Source: Irineochytrium annulatum (lineage: Eukaryota; Chytridiomycota; Chytridiomycetes; Chytridiales; Chytridiaceae). From it: a DNA stretch of 21,644 nucleotides. The notes below the pieces were generated by a model, which saw only the letters and a list, made by a program, of their open reading frames with translations, was not told where the DNA came from and did no database searches. Location: NCBI GenBank assembly GCA_027600665.1, contig JADGJL010000426.1, forward strand, positions 1 to 21,644, read 5' to 3'. The position numbers and the translations under genes are program-made. Shown one piece after another: positions 1 through 10,436 of the stretch; the stretch's first letter is position 1, and every line of letters begins with the position of its first letter.

Positions 1-838
1 CGCCCACATCACCCTCAATGTAGCCGGCGCCCTCCCTTACCCTCACTCGCAGCCGCTCCAGCTCTCCCTCCGTGTCGTCGCCGACCGCGTCGAGACGCGC
101 CCGAACCGCCTCGGGCAGACGAAGAGCCGGGTCGAGTTCCGCCGCGTGGTCGAGGTGCCGCTCTCGTCCGTCGACCCCGTGACGGGCGAGCTGATCGAGC
201 GGGACGATGATGAGCAGCAGCAGGCGGACGAGGAGGATGACGGGGAGACGACTTTCGTCCTTGGGCCCGTCATGGGCGGAGGGGAGGAGCCGAGCCTCGT
301 GGAGGAGATTGCGAGCGTCCTGGAGACGGTCGCGGAGGACACCGGGTCGGCCACGTTGTCGGTCACGGTACGGAGCTTTGTGGAGGACCGTGGGGCGGGG
401 GCTAACGGGGTCGGTGGACATGGGCATGTACATATGCCGATGAAGGGGGGGATGAAGAACGCGGCGGCGATGGCGGGCGGTTGGTATGGAGGCGTTGTGC
501 CTTGTGATGGGTCGAAGGCGTGCGCGGGGGATGTAATGCACGACATTTGGGGGTACGTTACCTTTCCGTTCCCTGTTGTTGCGTCGGGACATGCGTTTAA
601 CCACAAACCCTTTTGACATCTCAGGTACAACGTCGGACCCGCCGAAATCTGCCCGTGCGGCCGCCACCTAGCGGAGGGCCTCCGCGTGTATAAGCTCCGC
701 AAGGAGGTCGTCGGGTGGGTCTGTAGCAGTTCCGGCTCGCAGAATGGAGGCGCTGGCTGTGCGGAGGGCGGGATGGCGGCGCTCGCGGTCCTGGCCGGCA
801 GGCCCGTGCTGGGGATGCCGTTTGAGCGGTACATCTGA
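1..838 (+). CDS. Hypothetical protein, 3' part (5' end outside window)
   Basis: I do not recognise this protein. The reading frame is open from base 2, so the gene starts upstream of the window. The visible exons are 2-552 and 625-838, separated by a 72-bp intron with donor GTACGT and acceptor CTCAG. The join restores a Gly codon and continues in frame to TGA at 836-838. The N-terminal visible part has beta-strand-like alternation (LQLSLRVVADRVETRPNR). An acidic, Gln-containing stretch follows (ERDDDEQQQADEEDD), then a Gly/His/Met-rich linker. The last exon carries CPCG and two further Cys (CSSSGSQ and GCAEGG) and ends PFERYI. No signal peptide or catalytic motif is visible because the start is missing. 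The intron join is well supported by frame; function is unknown. Confidence 0.72.
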
Positions 839-2610
839 ATTTGTCTTACAACAAACGCAAAGCCTCGCCCCTTGCCCGCCTGCCAGGATGCAGGATGGAT
901 CGTGTTTGCCCCTGTCTTTACCTCCCCAAGAACCTCCTCCATATCACGTTGATCCATTCTTGGCGCATCCAATCCCTTTTGTTGCCCTGGCCCGGGAATA
1001 TTCATGTTATCGTCTTCCTCTCTGATGTTTCAACTTGCCTCTCTAGACATCTTGCGCCCTCTGCCCGTACTCGGGCATTGTACGGCCCGGTTGTCGCTTT
1101 TCCTCCTAAGATTATATGTTAATGATGCAACGATAGGTATAATTGCTTCGGTTTAGTACGTCATTATTGCGATATAGTAGGGTTTCATAGTCTGTGATGT
1201 TTTGTCTAAGATGATGGTGGGGCTTTCTTCCCAGGTCTTTTTTTGGAATTCCTTTTTTGATGTAATCCTCGATGGTATTTGTGGTGGTTTGCGTAGTACC
1301 TTATTGCGGTATGCTGATATACACTATTTTGCCTTCTTCGAATGCCTTTTACCAAGCTTTCTCTGCTGCCCACATCCACATATGCACATGGAAAACTTAA
1401 CTGCTCTTCGACCGAAGGGAGCTTTCATCAGAATCGTTATCGTCTTTGTGCAATACTGTTCGGTATATGTTCTTTCTGGCTGCTTATACCTGTCGACTGC
1501 CTCATACTTTCTTTAACTCTTTACCTTTACCTGTAGCAGAAGTGTTTCCTTTTCTTATTGTCGTTGCCCTGAAAACCCGGTAGTGGATATTATTTCTTTT
1601 CGGGGCTTTCTTGTTTCCTTCTCGTGCTCTGTACGAGGTGAAAAAGGATCATTGATTAATACCTCTTAGATATCCAGTACTCCTTTTCTGAAGATAAAAG
1701 CACTTAAAAATTGTGTTGACGCACCAGGTTATGCTGAAGTTAGTTACGTGAAGTGATTTTGTATCTCCTTCATTCCACTGCATTTCCCGGTTGTTTGATC
1801 GCTCTTCGTGACCGGCGCGAGGACACTGGCGCTACAAGTCAACGAGATGCAATGAGATGCAATGACGACGGGGACCAGCTGTAGATGCGGCGACGTTTTT
1901 TTTTTATTTTTTTTTTTGGGTGAAGCTTCAGAGCTTAGGGAGTCATCAAAGAGCGCCGTCTTCAGGTTAGGAGGAGGCGTTGCTGACCAGTAACCTGTTG
2001 TTTAAGCACGGGCTCGCGTTGTCGGAGTCAACATGCCCAGGACTAACCACGTCTTATACAAGGGGAGACTGAATAACACATCGTAAACTGGCGCTAACAT
2101 CTACGACGCTGAGTGGGTCGTCGTGCCTTTACGTTCAGTTCTTGGCGGTTCCAAGAAGCGCTTTCAATGGCGATCATTTGGCGATGCTGCCACAGCCTCT
2201 CCAGCTTACGCTCTCGTATTGAATTTCAGGGCAGTGGCCAGCGAACCTGAACAGATGGAGGGCGACCACCGGCGCGGACAACGTCGACGACGCCGACGAT
2301 GGCCGTCCGCCGGTGTGGGTCACCGCTCAGGGACCGTCGCCGTCAAAAGAAGGTTTACTAGCACGTTTCCAAAAGAGCGGTGGCGGGCTCTCTCTGTGAT
2401 TTTTTTACGGGAAGGAGCCATCCATTATCAGTCGACCGACAGGCCAGACGACGGACGGCCGACCGGGGAGACCTCTCACCCTCGAGAGCAATCACAAGAG
2501 GCCGCTGGCACAGGGCCTGTGAGCGCATCGTGCGAGGAAGCCGAACGGACCGGAGACGGTCCCTCGATTCCCCCATCATCAGTTGACGGCTTCCCCTGCC
2601 CACCCCGAAC
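839..2610. other. Long intergenic region upstream of the WNK kinase
   Basis: This 1.8-kb stretch has no convincing gene. The first part (839 to about 1700) is T-rich on the + strand and fits the 3' UTR of the preceding gene plus spacer. There are two perfect copies of the 10-mer gagatgcaat at 1844-1853 and 1854-1863, and a T tract broken by a single A at 1896-1917. From about 2120 the DNA becomes GC-rich and stays open in one frame across the WNK start. That frame has arginine-rich composition and overlaps the kinase first exon out of frame, so I read this part as promoter and 5' leader. Confidence 0.55.
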
Positions 2611-5443
2611 ATGCAGCATCAGCAGCAGCAGAGCCACCAGAACAACCACGGCGCTGGCGCCCATGGTGGGGCCGCCGCTGGGAGCGGGCATGCCCATCAT
2701 TCGCATGACAACGACGAGGATGAAGAGAATCGGGTGGTGGAGGTGTGTACCTGGCCTCACAGCGACGTCGTCGATTGCCTTCTACCCGGTGGAATTCGAC
2801 TGCAGTTGCTGTCTGGGGGCGATGTGCCTCGGATCGGATGTGTTGGGGCTGGAGGAGGAAGACGCATTCGTAGGATGGGCTTCCTTTTTTTTTTTTTAGT
2901 CCGATGATGGGGGAAGCTCTCGCCTTTTTTTGTGAAGGAATTGTTGGAAAGGAAGCAGCGTTGTCGGAGACGATCAGGAACCGGGGATCCCTCCTCTGCT
3001 CTTCCTTGCTCACCTTCATGTCCCGCATCTCTAGACCGACCCTTCTGGCCGATTCGAGCGATACTCGAAGTCATTGGGGAAGGGCGCGTACAAGGAGGTG
3101 TTCCTGGCCTTCGACGAGGAGGAGGGTGTCGAGGTTGCTTGGAATCAGCTGAGGGTCGATCACTTGCGGAAACAGGAGGCGCAGAGGGTTTTGTCGGAGA
3201 TCAAGATTCTTCAGAGCTTGAGGAACGACAACATCATTAACCTTTATCATGCGTGGGCGAGTCCGGCGGTGGGACATGATAGGTATGGACATGGAAACTT
3301 TTCTCCTCTATTTTGCTGACTATAAGCTTCTTTCCAGGTCGGAACGGGTTTGCTTCATTACGGAGCTGATGATGTCGGGGACGTTGAAGAGTTACCTTCG
3401 GAAATCAAAGGGACCCGTTCGGCCTCGTGTTCTCAAATCTTGGTGCCGACAGATTCTGCTCGGACTTCACTACCTCCACACCCGGGAACCGCCGATTATT
3501 CACCGGGATATTAAATGCGAAAACATTTTCATCAATGGAAACAACGGCCAAGCGAAGATAGGGGACCTGGGGCTTGCGATTGCTAAGAGCAAGGATCATG
3601 CCAGTTCCGTCCTCGGGTAATGATGAACTTGGCATTCGTCATTGGAGGAGCCCGCATTAACCGTCACTTCCCCTTTCTCTTCGCTCCTATTAGAACCCCT
3701 GAGTTTATGGCCCCTGAATTTTACGATGAGAAGTATGATGAAAAGGTGGACATTTACGCCTTTGGCATGGTTGTCATCGAGATCGTGACGAAGGAATATC
3801 CATATTCGGAGTGCACGAACCAGGCGCAGATCTACAAGAAGGTCAGCAACGGTGTTAAGCCGCAAGCCATCGCGAAGATCACCGACGACGAAACGAGGTC
3901 TTTCATTGAGCACTGCATTGAGTTTGATCCGCGGTTACGACCGTCCGCCACGGAGCTTTTGCAACACCCTTACCTCCGCGTCACGGATGCCCCGTCGGTG
4001 TCGCAGGAATCCTTGTCGGGAAGGACGAGCACGACGACGCCGCCGGAGATGTCGAATAGTATGACGAGCAATTCCGGGAACACGCCGATCATAGGCGCCC
4101 CGGAGATGATGACAGCAGAGCCCGGCAAATTCGTTGTCTACCCGTATAATCACGTGTCTCAGCAGCAGCAGCAGCAGCAGCAGCCACAGCAACAACATTA
4201 TCAACAGCAGCAGGCTCAGGCACAGCAAAATCACAACCCTTCAGTTTCCATTTCCGGATCGCACACCCTGTTTACAGAGATTGGCTCGGATCGGGATTCC
4301 GTCACGTCCGCTTCCTCCACCTTCTCGCCTACACCGACTTCCGGGTTGGATCCCTCTCAGCAGCTGCCGGCGACGGTCACCATCGAAGCAATCGAGCGTC
4401 AGTCGGACTCGATTGTGGTTTTGCGGATGGTATATACCCCCGTCCCTGGGTCTGGCGCGCCATCCCGGGAGATCCGCTTCCCCTTCAACCTACCGGACGA
4501 TACTGTGACCGACGTCGTAAGCGAGATGGTGAAGGAGTCTCTCGTCGAGGCTCGCGACGAGCAGCTCGTGAGGCGGAGATTAGAGGAGCGGGTCCGGGGC
4601 ATCTTCATGCTAGAGCGCGGGAACAACAGCCAAAGCGCGGGCGCCAACGCTGAGGACCGGAGAGGGAGCGTGACGCAGTCGAGCCCTGTCTTCAACAACG
4701 CCACCCCTGTACCGTTTTCTGGCCCCCACGGGAACACGATGCCGAGGGTCCGCCAGCCCAGCGAGGAGCCTGCGATCGTTCCCATCCAGAACCCGACAAA
4801 GCACGCCTCGCTGCCGCGGAGTACCCAGGCGCCGCCAAACTACCAGACTCTTGCCCCGGGCCCTACAGTCCAGCGGTCGCACTCGAACGTGAGCCTGTCG
4901 TCGATGGGGTCGAGCACGATGGGTGAGCCGATGCAGACGCTCCCGCCGCGGGATTACGTCCCGGCGCAGCCGCAGCACTATCAGCAGCAGCAGCAGCCGA
5001 TGCAGGTGAACGGCAGCCCAACGCTTCAACCCAGGGCACCTGCCGCCACCGTTTCCACCGGGCAGCCCGGGTCGCCCCAGCAGCATCACCGGACCGCCGC
5101 CGCTGCTCCTGGCCCGGGGTCCCCCCAACAGCAACACCATCGGATCGCGTCGCCTCCGACATCGGCCGGGGTGGCACCCTCGGCTCTGGCGCTGCCGCGG
5201 TCATATTCGCCGCCGACAGTCGGGCCGAGCGGTGCGGGCGCCCAGCCGACTAAGGACGAGGAGATCCGGCGGCGGTTGCAGGAGATGAGCGAGAAGCAAG
5301 TTAATAGCCTCGGGGGGGTTGTCAGGCCCATGGGACCGTTGCCGCCGGGCATGGCCGGTGTCATTGTTGGATCTGGTGTTGGGGGTATGCCGGTGATGAG
5401 AGGGGCACAAGGGTGGAATGGGGCGGGGCGAGGCGGTGGATGA
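2611..5443 (+). CDS. WNK-type serine/threonine protein kinase (with-no-lysine)
   Basis: WNK kinases phosphorylate downstream Ser/Thr kinases and respond to ionic and osmotic state in animals and plants. Exons are 2611-2742, 3035-3282, 3338-3616 and 3694-5443 (802 aa). Residues 1-44 are Gln/His-rich. The kinase domain spans about 45-310. It has GKGAYKEVF, with the relocated catalytic lysine at K64. VAWNQL places Asn81 where other kinases have the VAIK lysine. HRDIKCEN (D184), GDLGLA in place of DFG (D203) and GTPEFMAPE follow. These are WNK hallmarks, and the Asn matches plant WNKs. Residues about 447-530 ([28 protein letters not shown]) look like the OSR1-C-like domain of WNKs. The rest is low complexity with Gln tracts near 376-400 and 650. 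The start has A at -3. Intron 1 (292 bp) is unusually long. Identity is secure; the start is less certain. Confidence 0.93.
4160..4183 (+). repeat. (CAG)8 microsatellite in the WNK coding region
   Basis: Eight perfect CAG codons encode an uninterrupted Gln8 run. Further mixed CAG/CAA codons follow to about 4230, giving a Gln-rich segment between the kinase domain and the C-terminal OSR-like domain. A shorter CAG run lies at about 4982-4996. The pure run may vary in length between strains. Confidence 0.9.
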
Positions 5444-6163
5444 GAACGTTGGGTTGTTAAATCTCGTGTTATTTTCTATTTTGAATGTGAGCACGGGTGT
5501 TGTGCTATGGAGTCCTTGTTGGGGTTGTGTACGAAGCTTCATGTCTTTTTCAGCTGATGGTACATCAGCTAATTGCATTGTTTTGCCTTGCTCCTATGGA
5601 ATTAGCGAATGGGTCTTTTGTTACTTCTTTGTCGTGTGATGTAGATAAAAGAAACAAGAGATTTGTGTTCTTTCTGTACTTCGGAGTTTCCCTTTTACTC
5701 ATCCTACCTTACTATCACTACACTTCCGTTACACTCACGCATCCTCCACGTCCTTTGTTGAAGTTGTTGTTTCTTTTTTCCTTATCATTTTCACTATTCC
5801 TATCTAATTAGAACGTTGGAGTCTGGGACGCTAAACATACACCTCTTTTGTTATCCTCTTCGCCCTGTACCACGTAAAATTCCCTTCATTATAGTTTTTG
5901 CTAAACTGCAAGTTTCTTCTCCTGCGGTGATTACTCTTCCGTTTTTCATGTTCTTACCTCCTGAATCGTTGTACATCATAGATTTCTCGTTGGAGAAGTA
6001 ATTACAGGGACGCAAGTGAAATGGCGAACTAAAGTGGTCAAAACGTCCCATTCACAGCCCTGAACTGGTCGATCGGCTGCCACGATCAAAGGATCGACGT
6101 GCATCATCAGTAAGTCAGGCAGAAAGTACTCCGCTTCATTGTCTGCTCCAGGTTCTGTTCTTG
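5444..6163. other. Intergenic region between WNK and F-box gene 1
   Basis: This 720-bp region has no gene I can support. It is T-rich on the + strand, as expected for the WNK 3' UTR, and includes long pyrimidine stretches near 5690-5800. The only structured element seen is a short perfect inverted repeat at 5552-5570. The last 150 bp or so should hold the promoter of the following gene. Confidence 0.55.
5552..5570 (+). other. Perfect 8-bp inverted repeat in the WNK 3' flank
   Basis: The arms agctgatg and catcagct are separated by three bases (gta), so the transcript could form a tight hairpin about 110 nt after the WNK stop codon. No known protein-binding or processing role can be assigned from sequence. 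Confidence 0.5.
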
Positions 6164-7750
6164 ATGCGCGTGGACGACGAAGTTCCGATCGTAGACGTGA
6201 ACGATGTCATGATCAACATCTGCCGCCAGCTGGATCCTCGTCGCCGAGGGGACCGCTATGCGCTGTATAATTGCCTACTCGCCTCACGAAGGTTTTTTGC
6301 GCTGGCGGCCAAACGCCTGTGGTCTTTTAAAGTCCTGAATACCAACATCAATGACTCTCAGAAGGTCAACTTCCTTCTCGAGCATGCCCTCGGCTCCCAG
6401 CCGCAGACAACATCGGAGAACGGCGACCGCTCCAACATGTCGCGCAAACACCTGCGACTCTCCCTATATCTCAGCTCCATCCGCAAGATCAAGTACGGGA
6501 CATTTTGCCGAGACGTCAACAACGCCCGGCTCGCGCCGCACTTCCTGTTACCGTGGCTGACGAAGTTAGATTGGGTAGACATGACAAAGGCGCCGGCAGA
6601 GTGGATACAGGCGCTTCTCGGGTGGCTCAGCGAACCGGTCCGGCGCCCGCGACATCTCAGCCTCTCGACGTCTGCGGGAGAGGAAGGGCGAAAGCTGATG
6701 GCCCTCGCCAGCCACAGTCTGCGTTCCGTGGAGCTCACTGCCAATCTAAAAACTGACAACGACGAACTCGCTGCGAACATGATAAACAAACTTACGGCGC
6801 GCGGAGAGAATGGGCCTGTCTGCGCATTGACCTTCAACGATATTCGTGGTTCGGTTGTTTACGAGGCCATTACTAGGTGCCTAGTCGCGCACGGCGCAAG
6901 CTTGAGGCTGTTGTCGATCAATTTTCGCGAGGGCTTCGTGACGAACTTCTCATATTTAATGACCGAGAGAGTGGTACGATCTGTGACTGGGCTCACTCAC
7001 CTCCGCATGGGTGTCGGAGACCAGCACACAGGCGAGCTGGCGTCGGCACTTTTAATGGCGTGTAAAACAACGTTGGTAGATGTTAAACTTCACATCGGCA
7101 TGCTTGTGATTCTGGATTCACTGCCGATGAGCGAGTTGAACGTACTGAAATCCCTCGAGCTCCAATTTGATGCCGGAGCTGTCCTTACTAAAGACATTCG
7201 TGGTGGGTGGTTGGAGTCGCTCACGTCTATCACTAGTTTGACTGTTTTTGCACGATATTTTGTGGTGGATGGGCTCGTCGCACTCATGGAAATTGTTAAC
7301 GCGATGACCGCGCTGCGTGAGCTCGCTGTGTGTTTGCCTGAAGCTAATGACCGCGGCATCACGAGAAAGCACCTTACAAAATTGGGTGTCCCGGAGAGAG
7401 TCAGACTACCGCTTCGTCTGAGCCGATTTCGGAAAGTCCATCTGCACTGGGACTTGAGTCTGAAGTGTGACACCTCACTGCACATTATCGACCTCGATGC
7501 GATCTTGTCGAAGGGGATGTCTTTTCTTGAGGAGATAGTGGTTTACGTGAACGTCGGGCAAGGCGAGCCTGGCAACCATGATGAGGCATTATTCCAGGAA
7601 CTCGGCAAGGCGCTCGTGGACGAAGAAAGGACGTTGGCGCTCACTTATGCGAGAGTTTGGGTGGATGCCAACGATTGGTGCTTTAGATTCGAATGGCGTG
7701 GAATAGATAACTATTTGTCGAGCAAGCGCAACAAGAAACGCTTTTGGTAA
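6164..7750 (+). CDS. F-box/leucine-rich-like protein 1
   Basis: This single-exon gene encodes 528 aa. Residues about 5-55 resemble a fungal F-box-like head, with NDVMINICRQL followed by NCLLASRRFFALAAKRLWSF. The remainder has irregular leucine-rich periodicity (SLRSVELTANL, LTHLRMGV, LKSLELQF, ITSLTVFA, ALRELAVCL), as in F-box/LRR substrate receptors of SCF-type ubiquitin ligases. If the F-box works, it would bind Skp1 and the LRR part would choose the target; this is family inference. The head and several body motifs align with the gene at 10437-12113, so the two are diverged paralogs. The start is the first ATG of the frame but its -3 base is T, so a nearby alternative start or an upstream 5' UTR intron is possible. 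No signal peptide is seen. Confidence 0.78.
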   Translation: MRVDDEVPIVDVNDVMINICRQLDPRRRGDRYALYNCLLASRRFFALAAKRLWSFKVLNTNINDSQKVNFLLEHALGSQPQTTSENGDRSNMSRKHLRLSLYLSSIRKIKYGTFCRDVNNARLAPHFLLPWLTKLDWVDMTKAPAEWIQALLGWLSEPVRRPRHLSLSTSAGEEGRKLMALASHSLRSVELTANLKTDNDELAANMINKLTARGENGPVCALTFNDIRGSVVYEAITRCLVAHGASLRLLSINFREGFVTNFSYLMTERVVRSVTGLTHLRMGVGDQHTGELASALLMACKTTLVDVKLHIGMLVILDSLPMSELNVLKSLELQFDAGAVLTKDIRGGWLESLTSITSLTVFARYFVVDGLVALMEIVNAMTALRELAVCLPEANDRGITRKHLTKLGVPERVRLPLRLSRFRKVHLHWDLSLKCDTSLHIIDLDAILSKGMSFLEEIVVYVNVGQGEPGNHDEALFQELGKALVDEERTLALTYARVWVDANDWCFRFEWRGIDNYLSSKRNKKRFW

Positions 7751-8317
7751 GTGTAGGCGCGCGATGAGAGAGAAATAATCTTCTCTCCTCGCCCGTAATA
7801 GCGCAACGCCGCCTCCTGAAACGGAACTAATTTCGGAAGAGCACTCAAGGGAGAGTGGGACTTGAGGAAGCGTGAACACTCTGGACCATAATAGATCGAG
7901 CTAATTACATCGCCCTACCAATCTTTGGCCACAATGAACAACAGAACGAGATCGAGTGTAGCAAAAGCTTCACTCTTTCGGAAAGCGGAGACAGCTTAAT
8001 CACGCTGCTAGAAGGTTCGCGTCCGTTTCATTTATGGCTACGATCCCCATTACACGATCCGCTATTCGTTCTTCGTACATGCCGTTTGCAGATGACAACT
8101 ATTAATAAATCGAAGGTGGAATGTGTGATTAAGCTAAAAATGAAGATGCAAATTAACGATACAAATGCAAACCAGGTTGAATTGGGTAGTGAGTGAACTC
8201 CAAAATTAAAGACTTACAGAAACAAAGAGAGGTAGCCCGACACAACGGAAGCGAGGCTAATAGTGAAGGATCAACTTTATAAAACAACAAAAAATATCAA
8301 CAAGAATAAAGAATGAA
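7751..8317. other. Convergent intergenic region
   Basis: This 567-bp stretch lies between the 3' ends of F-box gene 1 (+) and the GH26 gene (-) and must hold both terminators. An AATAAA-containing stretch occurs near 8103-8108 on the + strand. The last 45 bp before 8318 are A-rich on + (T-rich in the minus-strand transcript), matching other 3' UTRs here. I see no gene in it. Confidence 0.5.
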
Positions 8318-9819
8318 CTAAATTAAGGCCCAGAACCCCGCCGCTGCCGCCATCGACGTCATGACCCATCCTACCGCCTCCGCCCCCACAAAGCGTCCGA
8401 GAGCTCCACTCTTGGTGCTTGACGAGCCCGCGGAAGTGCCTCGTGAGACCGTCACGGGCGCCTTGCTCGTCTGCCCCGCCGCTCCACCACTCCCGCTCCC
8501 ACCCGCAGCCGTGGTCCCACCCGCAGTCGTGGTACTCGCCAGCGTTGCGCCCTTCGCGCCCGCCCACTGGAAGAGTCCCTTGGCATCATACGTCTGCAGA
8601 AGGCCCCTAAGCGCTCCCAACGTGTCCGGGTCAAAGCTGCTCCTGAACTCCCTGTCGATGTGCACCGGCCCCTCGATCTCAGTCTTGGTGAACTCGAAGC
8701 TTATGGCCATCTTGACCATCGGGTACGCGGCCAGGAAGGCATCGTTGAACATGCTGCCCCAGAAGCTCATCTCGGTGTCACGGAGCGAAAAGTCGCCCTC
8801 GGACGTGATCACGTCGGGCGAGTTGTTCACCGTGTAGTGCATGTTGTACGCCGCCGCGCCTTCGGTTAGGACAAATGGCTTGCCGCGAGCGACGCAGTAG
8901 AGGTTGTAGAACGACGTCGCGGAGCCGTCGGAGCCGAAGCCGTCGATGATCTGGGCGATGAAGTCGGAGGGAGCGAGCGTGCGCGCGTGCCAGGGGTAAT
9001 GACCCTTTGGACCCTTCCAGTAGATGCTGAGGCCCACCCAGTCCACGTACTCGTCACCGGGGTACCATCCCGCGTACAGATCGGAGGTGTACTCCTGGCT
9101 GAGGTTGGGAGCCCAGACGAAGGCGATGGCGTCGCCGCCGGGCTGGGACCGGACCGCGTTGACGAGTGCGATATAGGAGGCGATGTATTCGGCCTGCGAG
9201 GCTTTCTGATAGATGAACCAACCTTGACCGTTCATCTCGGGGGCGTAGCGGACGTAGACCTGGCGGCCGGTGTTGGAGATAGAGATGAGCTGGGCGGCGA
9301 GAGCTTGACGGTCCGAGTCCTGAACGAGGGAGATGCCGTCTCCTTGTCCGTTGTTCGGGTCTGTTTAAAATGAAAAGCGTGAGTGAGTAGACTTTAAATG
9401 GACGGTAATCGCACAACGTGGGAAACTACTCACAGACTGTTAAAAATAGCGCAGCGTTTGTGTTATCATCCAGCACCGAAAAGTCGGCCGTATGATTCAA
9501 AGGAGGGTTAACGGACGTGTCGAGGACGGGAATACCCTGGCTCAGTTGGAAGACGCCGGCGTTGAAGCCGATTCTCTGGTTGAATTTCGACGGCCTGTCC
9601 ATGCCGTTCGGGTCCTGCTGGGTGAAGAGCCACGCGCCAAAGATCATCTGTTTGATTGCAGCGAGTTAGTGACGATATAAATTAATCGGGGTAACGGATA
9701 TAAACCTTTCCATCCGGCGGCTCGTTCCTCTGCAACGCCCGCGACCCCTGCGCCGAGACGTGCGAGGGAACAAGGGACATCGAGAGGCCGACGGCGATGA
9801 TGATGGAGCGCGCGAGCAT
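8318..9819 (-). CDS. Secreted GH26-type glycoside hydrolase with a probable GPI anchor
   Basis: GH26 enzymes cleave beta-mannans and related beta-glucans; the substrate here is not determined. Exons on the minus strand are 9819-9706, 9647-9434 and 9360-8318 (456 aa). Introns have donors GTTTAT and GTGAGT and acceptors ACAG. Residues 1-24 form a signal peptide (MLARSIIIAVGLSMSLVPSH). The catalytic domain has VRYAPEMNGQGWF (E151, probable acid/base), FVWAPN, YPGDEYVDWVGLSIYW and KPFVLTEGAAAYN (E276, probable nucleophile), all typical of GH26. The C-terminus is Ser/Gly/Thr-rich and ends in a hydrophobic segment (VGWVMTSMAAAAGFWALI), typical of a GPI-anchor signal. The ATG has A at -3. The gene sits between two paralogous F-box-like genes. 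The family call is strong; the exact glycan is open. Confidence 0.88.
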
Positions 9820-10436
9820 GGTGGACAGCGTGGAGAGCGTGGACTGCGTTGGGGGGGGGGAAGGTCGAAATCGAGTGGCCCGTTTAAAAGTTCGTTCATT
9901 TGCGTCCGATTTCCCGTCAATTTCAACAACCAGGGAGGAACGGGAACGACATCCCGACCCGTTCAAACGGCCGTTCCAAGGCTGGTAGGACCTAGCGACA
10001 GCGCTGGCACTGGCCCTCGATGACGAAACCATCATGTGCCATTCGTGTGCAGAAAGGAAGTTTGAGGCCTGTAACTGTTTGGTCTTCATACACGAGTTAG
10101 TGTTGTCAAGGTCTCACCGCATGCCCGCCCATCGATGCCCTCTACTATGTTCGTCACCGCGTCGGCTATCCCCGACCTCCATTACCAGCTGATCTCATGA
10201 TCTCCTGGCCCCATTGCTAACTTTGTTCGGCAGCGAGGTCGGGGTGCCTCATTCGGGTAGTAAATGACAGAGTTTTCATGCTTCTTGGCAAACGCGAAGG
10301 AATTCATCGGTGCCCGGCCGCGATGGCGTGGCACGCGTTGGCGAGATGCGATGCAGGCTGAGGGAGATGTAGCGTTTGTGATAATGGAGCCTAAGTCGAA
10401 GATGGAATAGGACACATAAATAAAACCGCGATCTTT
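9820..10436. other. Divergent promoter region: GH26 gene (-) and F-box gene 2 (+)
   Basis: This 617-bp region separates two divergently transcribed genes and should hold both promoters. A pure run of ten G lies at 9851-9860, about 30 bp upstream of the GH26 start codon (C10 in its leader). The minus-strand frame stays open up to about 10089, but the signal peptide begins at 9819, so that extension is probably not translated. No other gene is seen. Confidence 0.55.

Noticed and set aside
43..1005. 320-codon open frame on the minus strand
   Set aside because: It is the antisense shadow of the GC-rich + strand gene, which has a supported intron join and runs through the same DNA. The composition is Ser/Arg/Pro-rich without domain features.
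2123..2899. 258-codon open frame on the + strand
   Set aside because: It overlaps the WNK first exon in another frame, is Arg-rich and ends in the intron T run. The kinase reading (VVE joined to [10 protein letters not shown]) is clearly the coding one.
9820..10089. N-terminal extension of the GH26 protein by 90 residues
   Set aside because: The frame is open, but a signal peptide starts exactly at the ATG at 9819 with good context. The extension would bury it and has Arg/Ser-rich non-conserved sequence.
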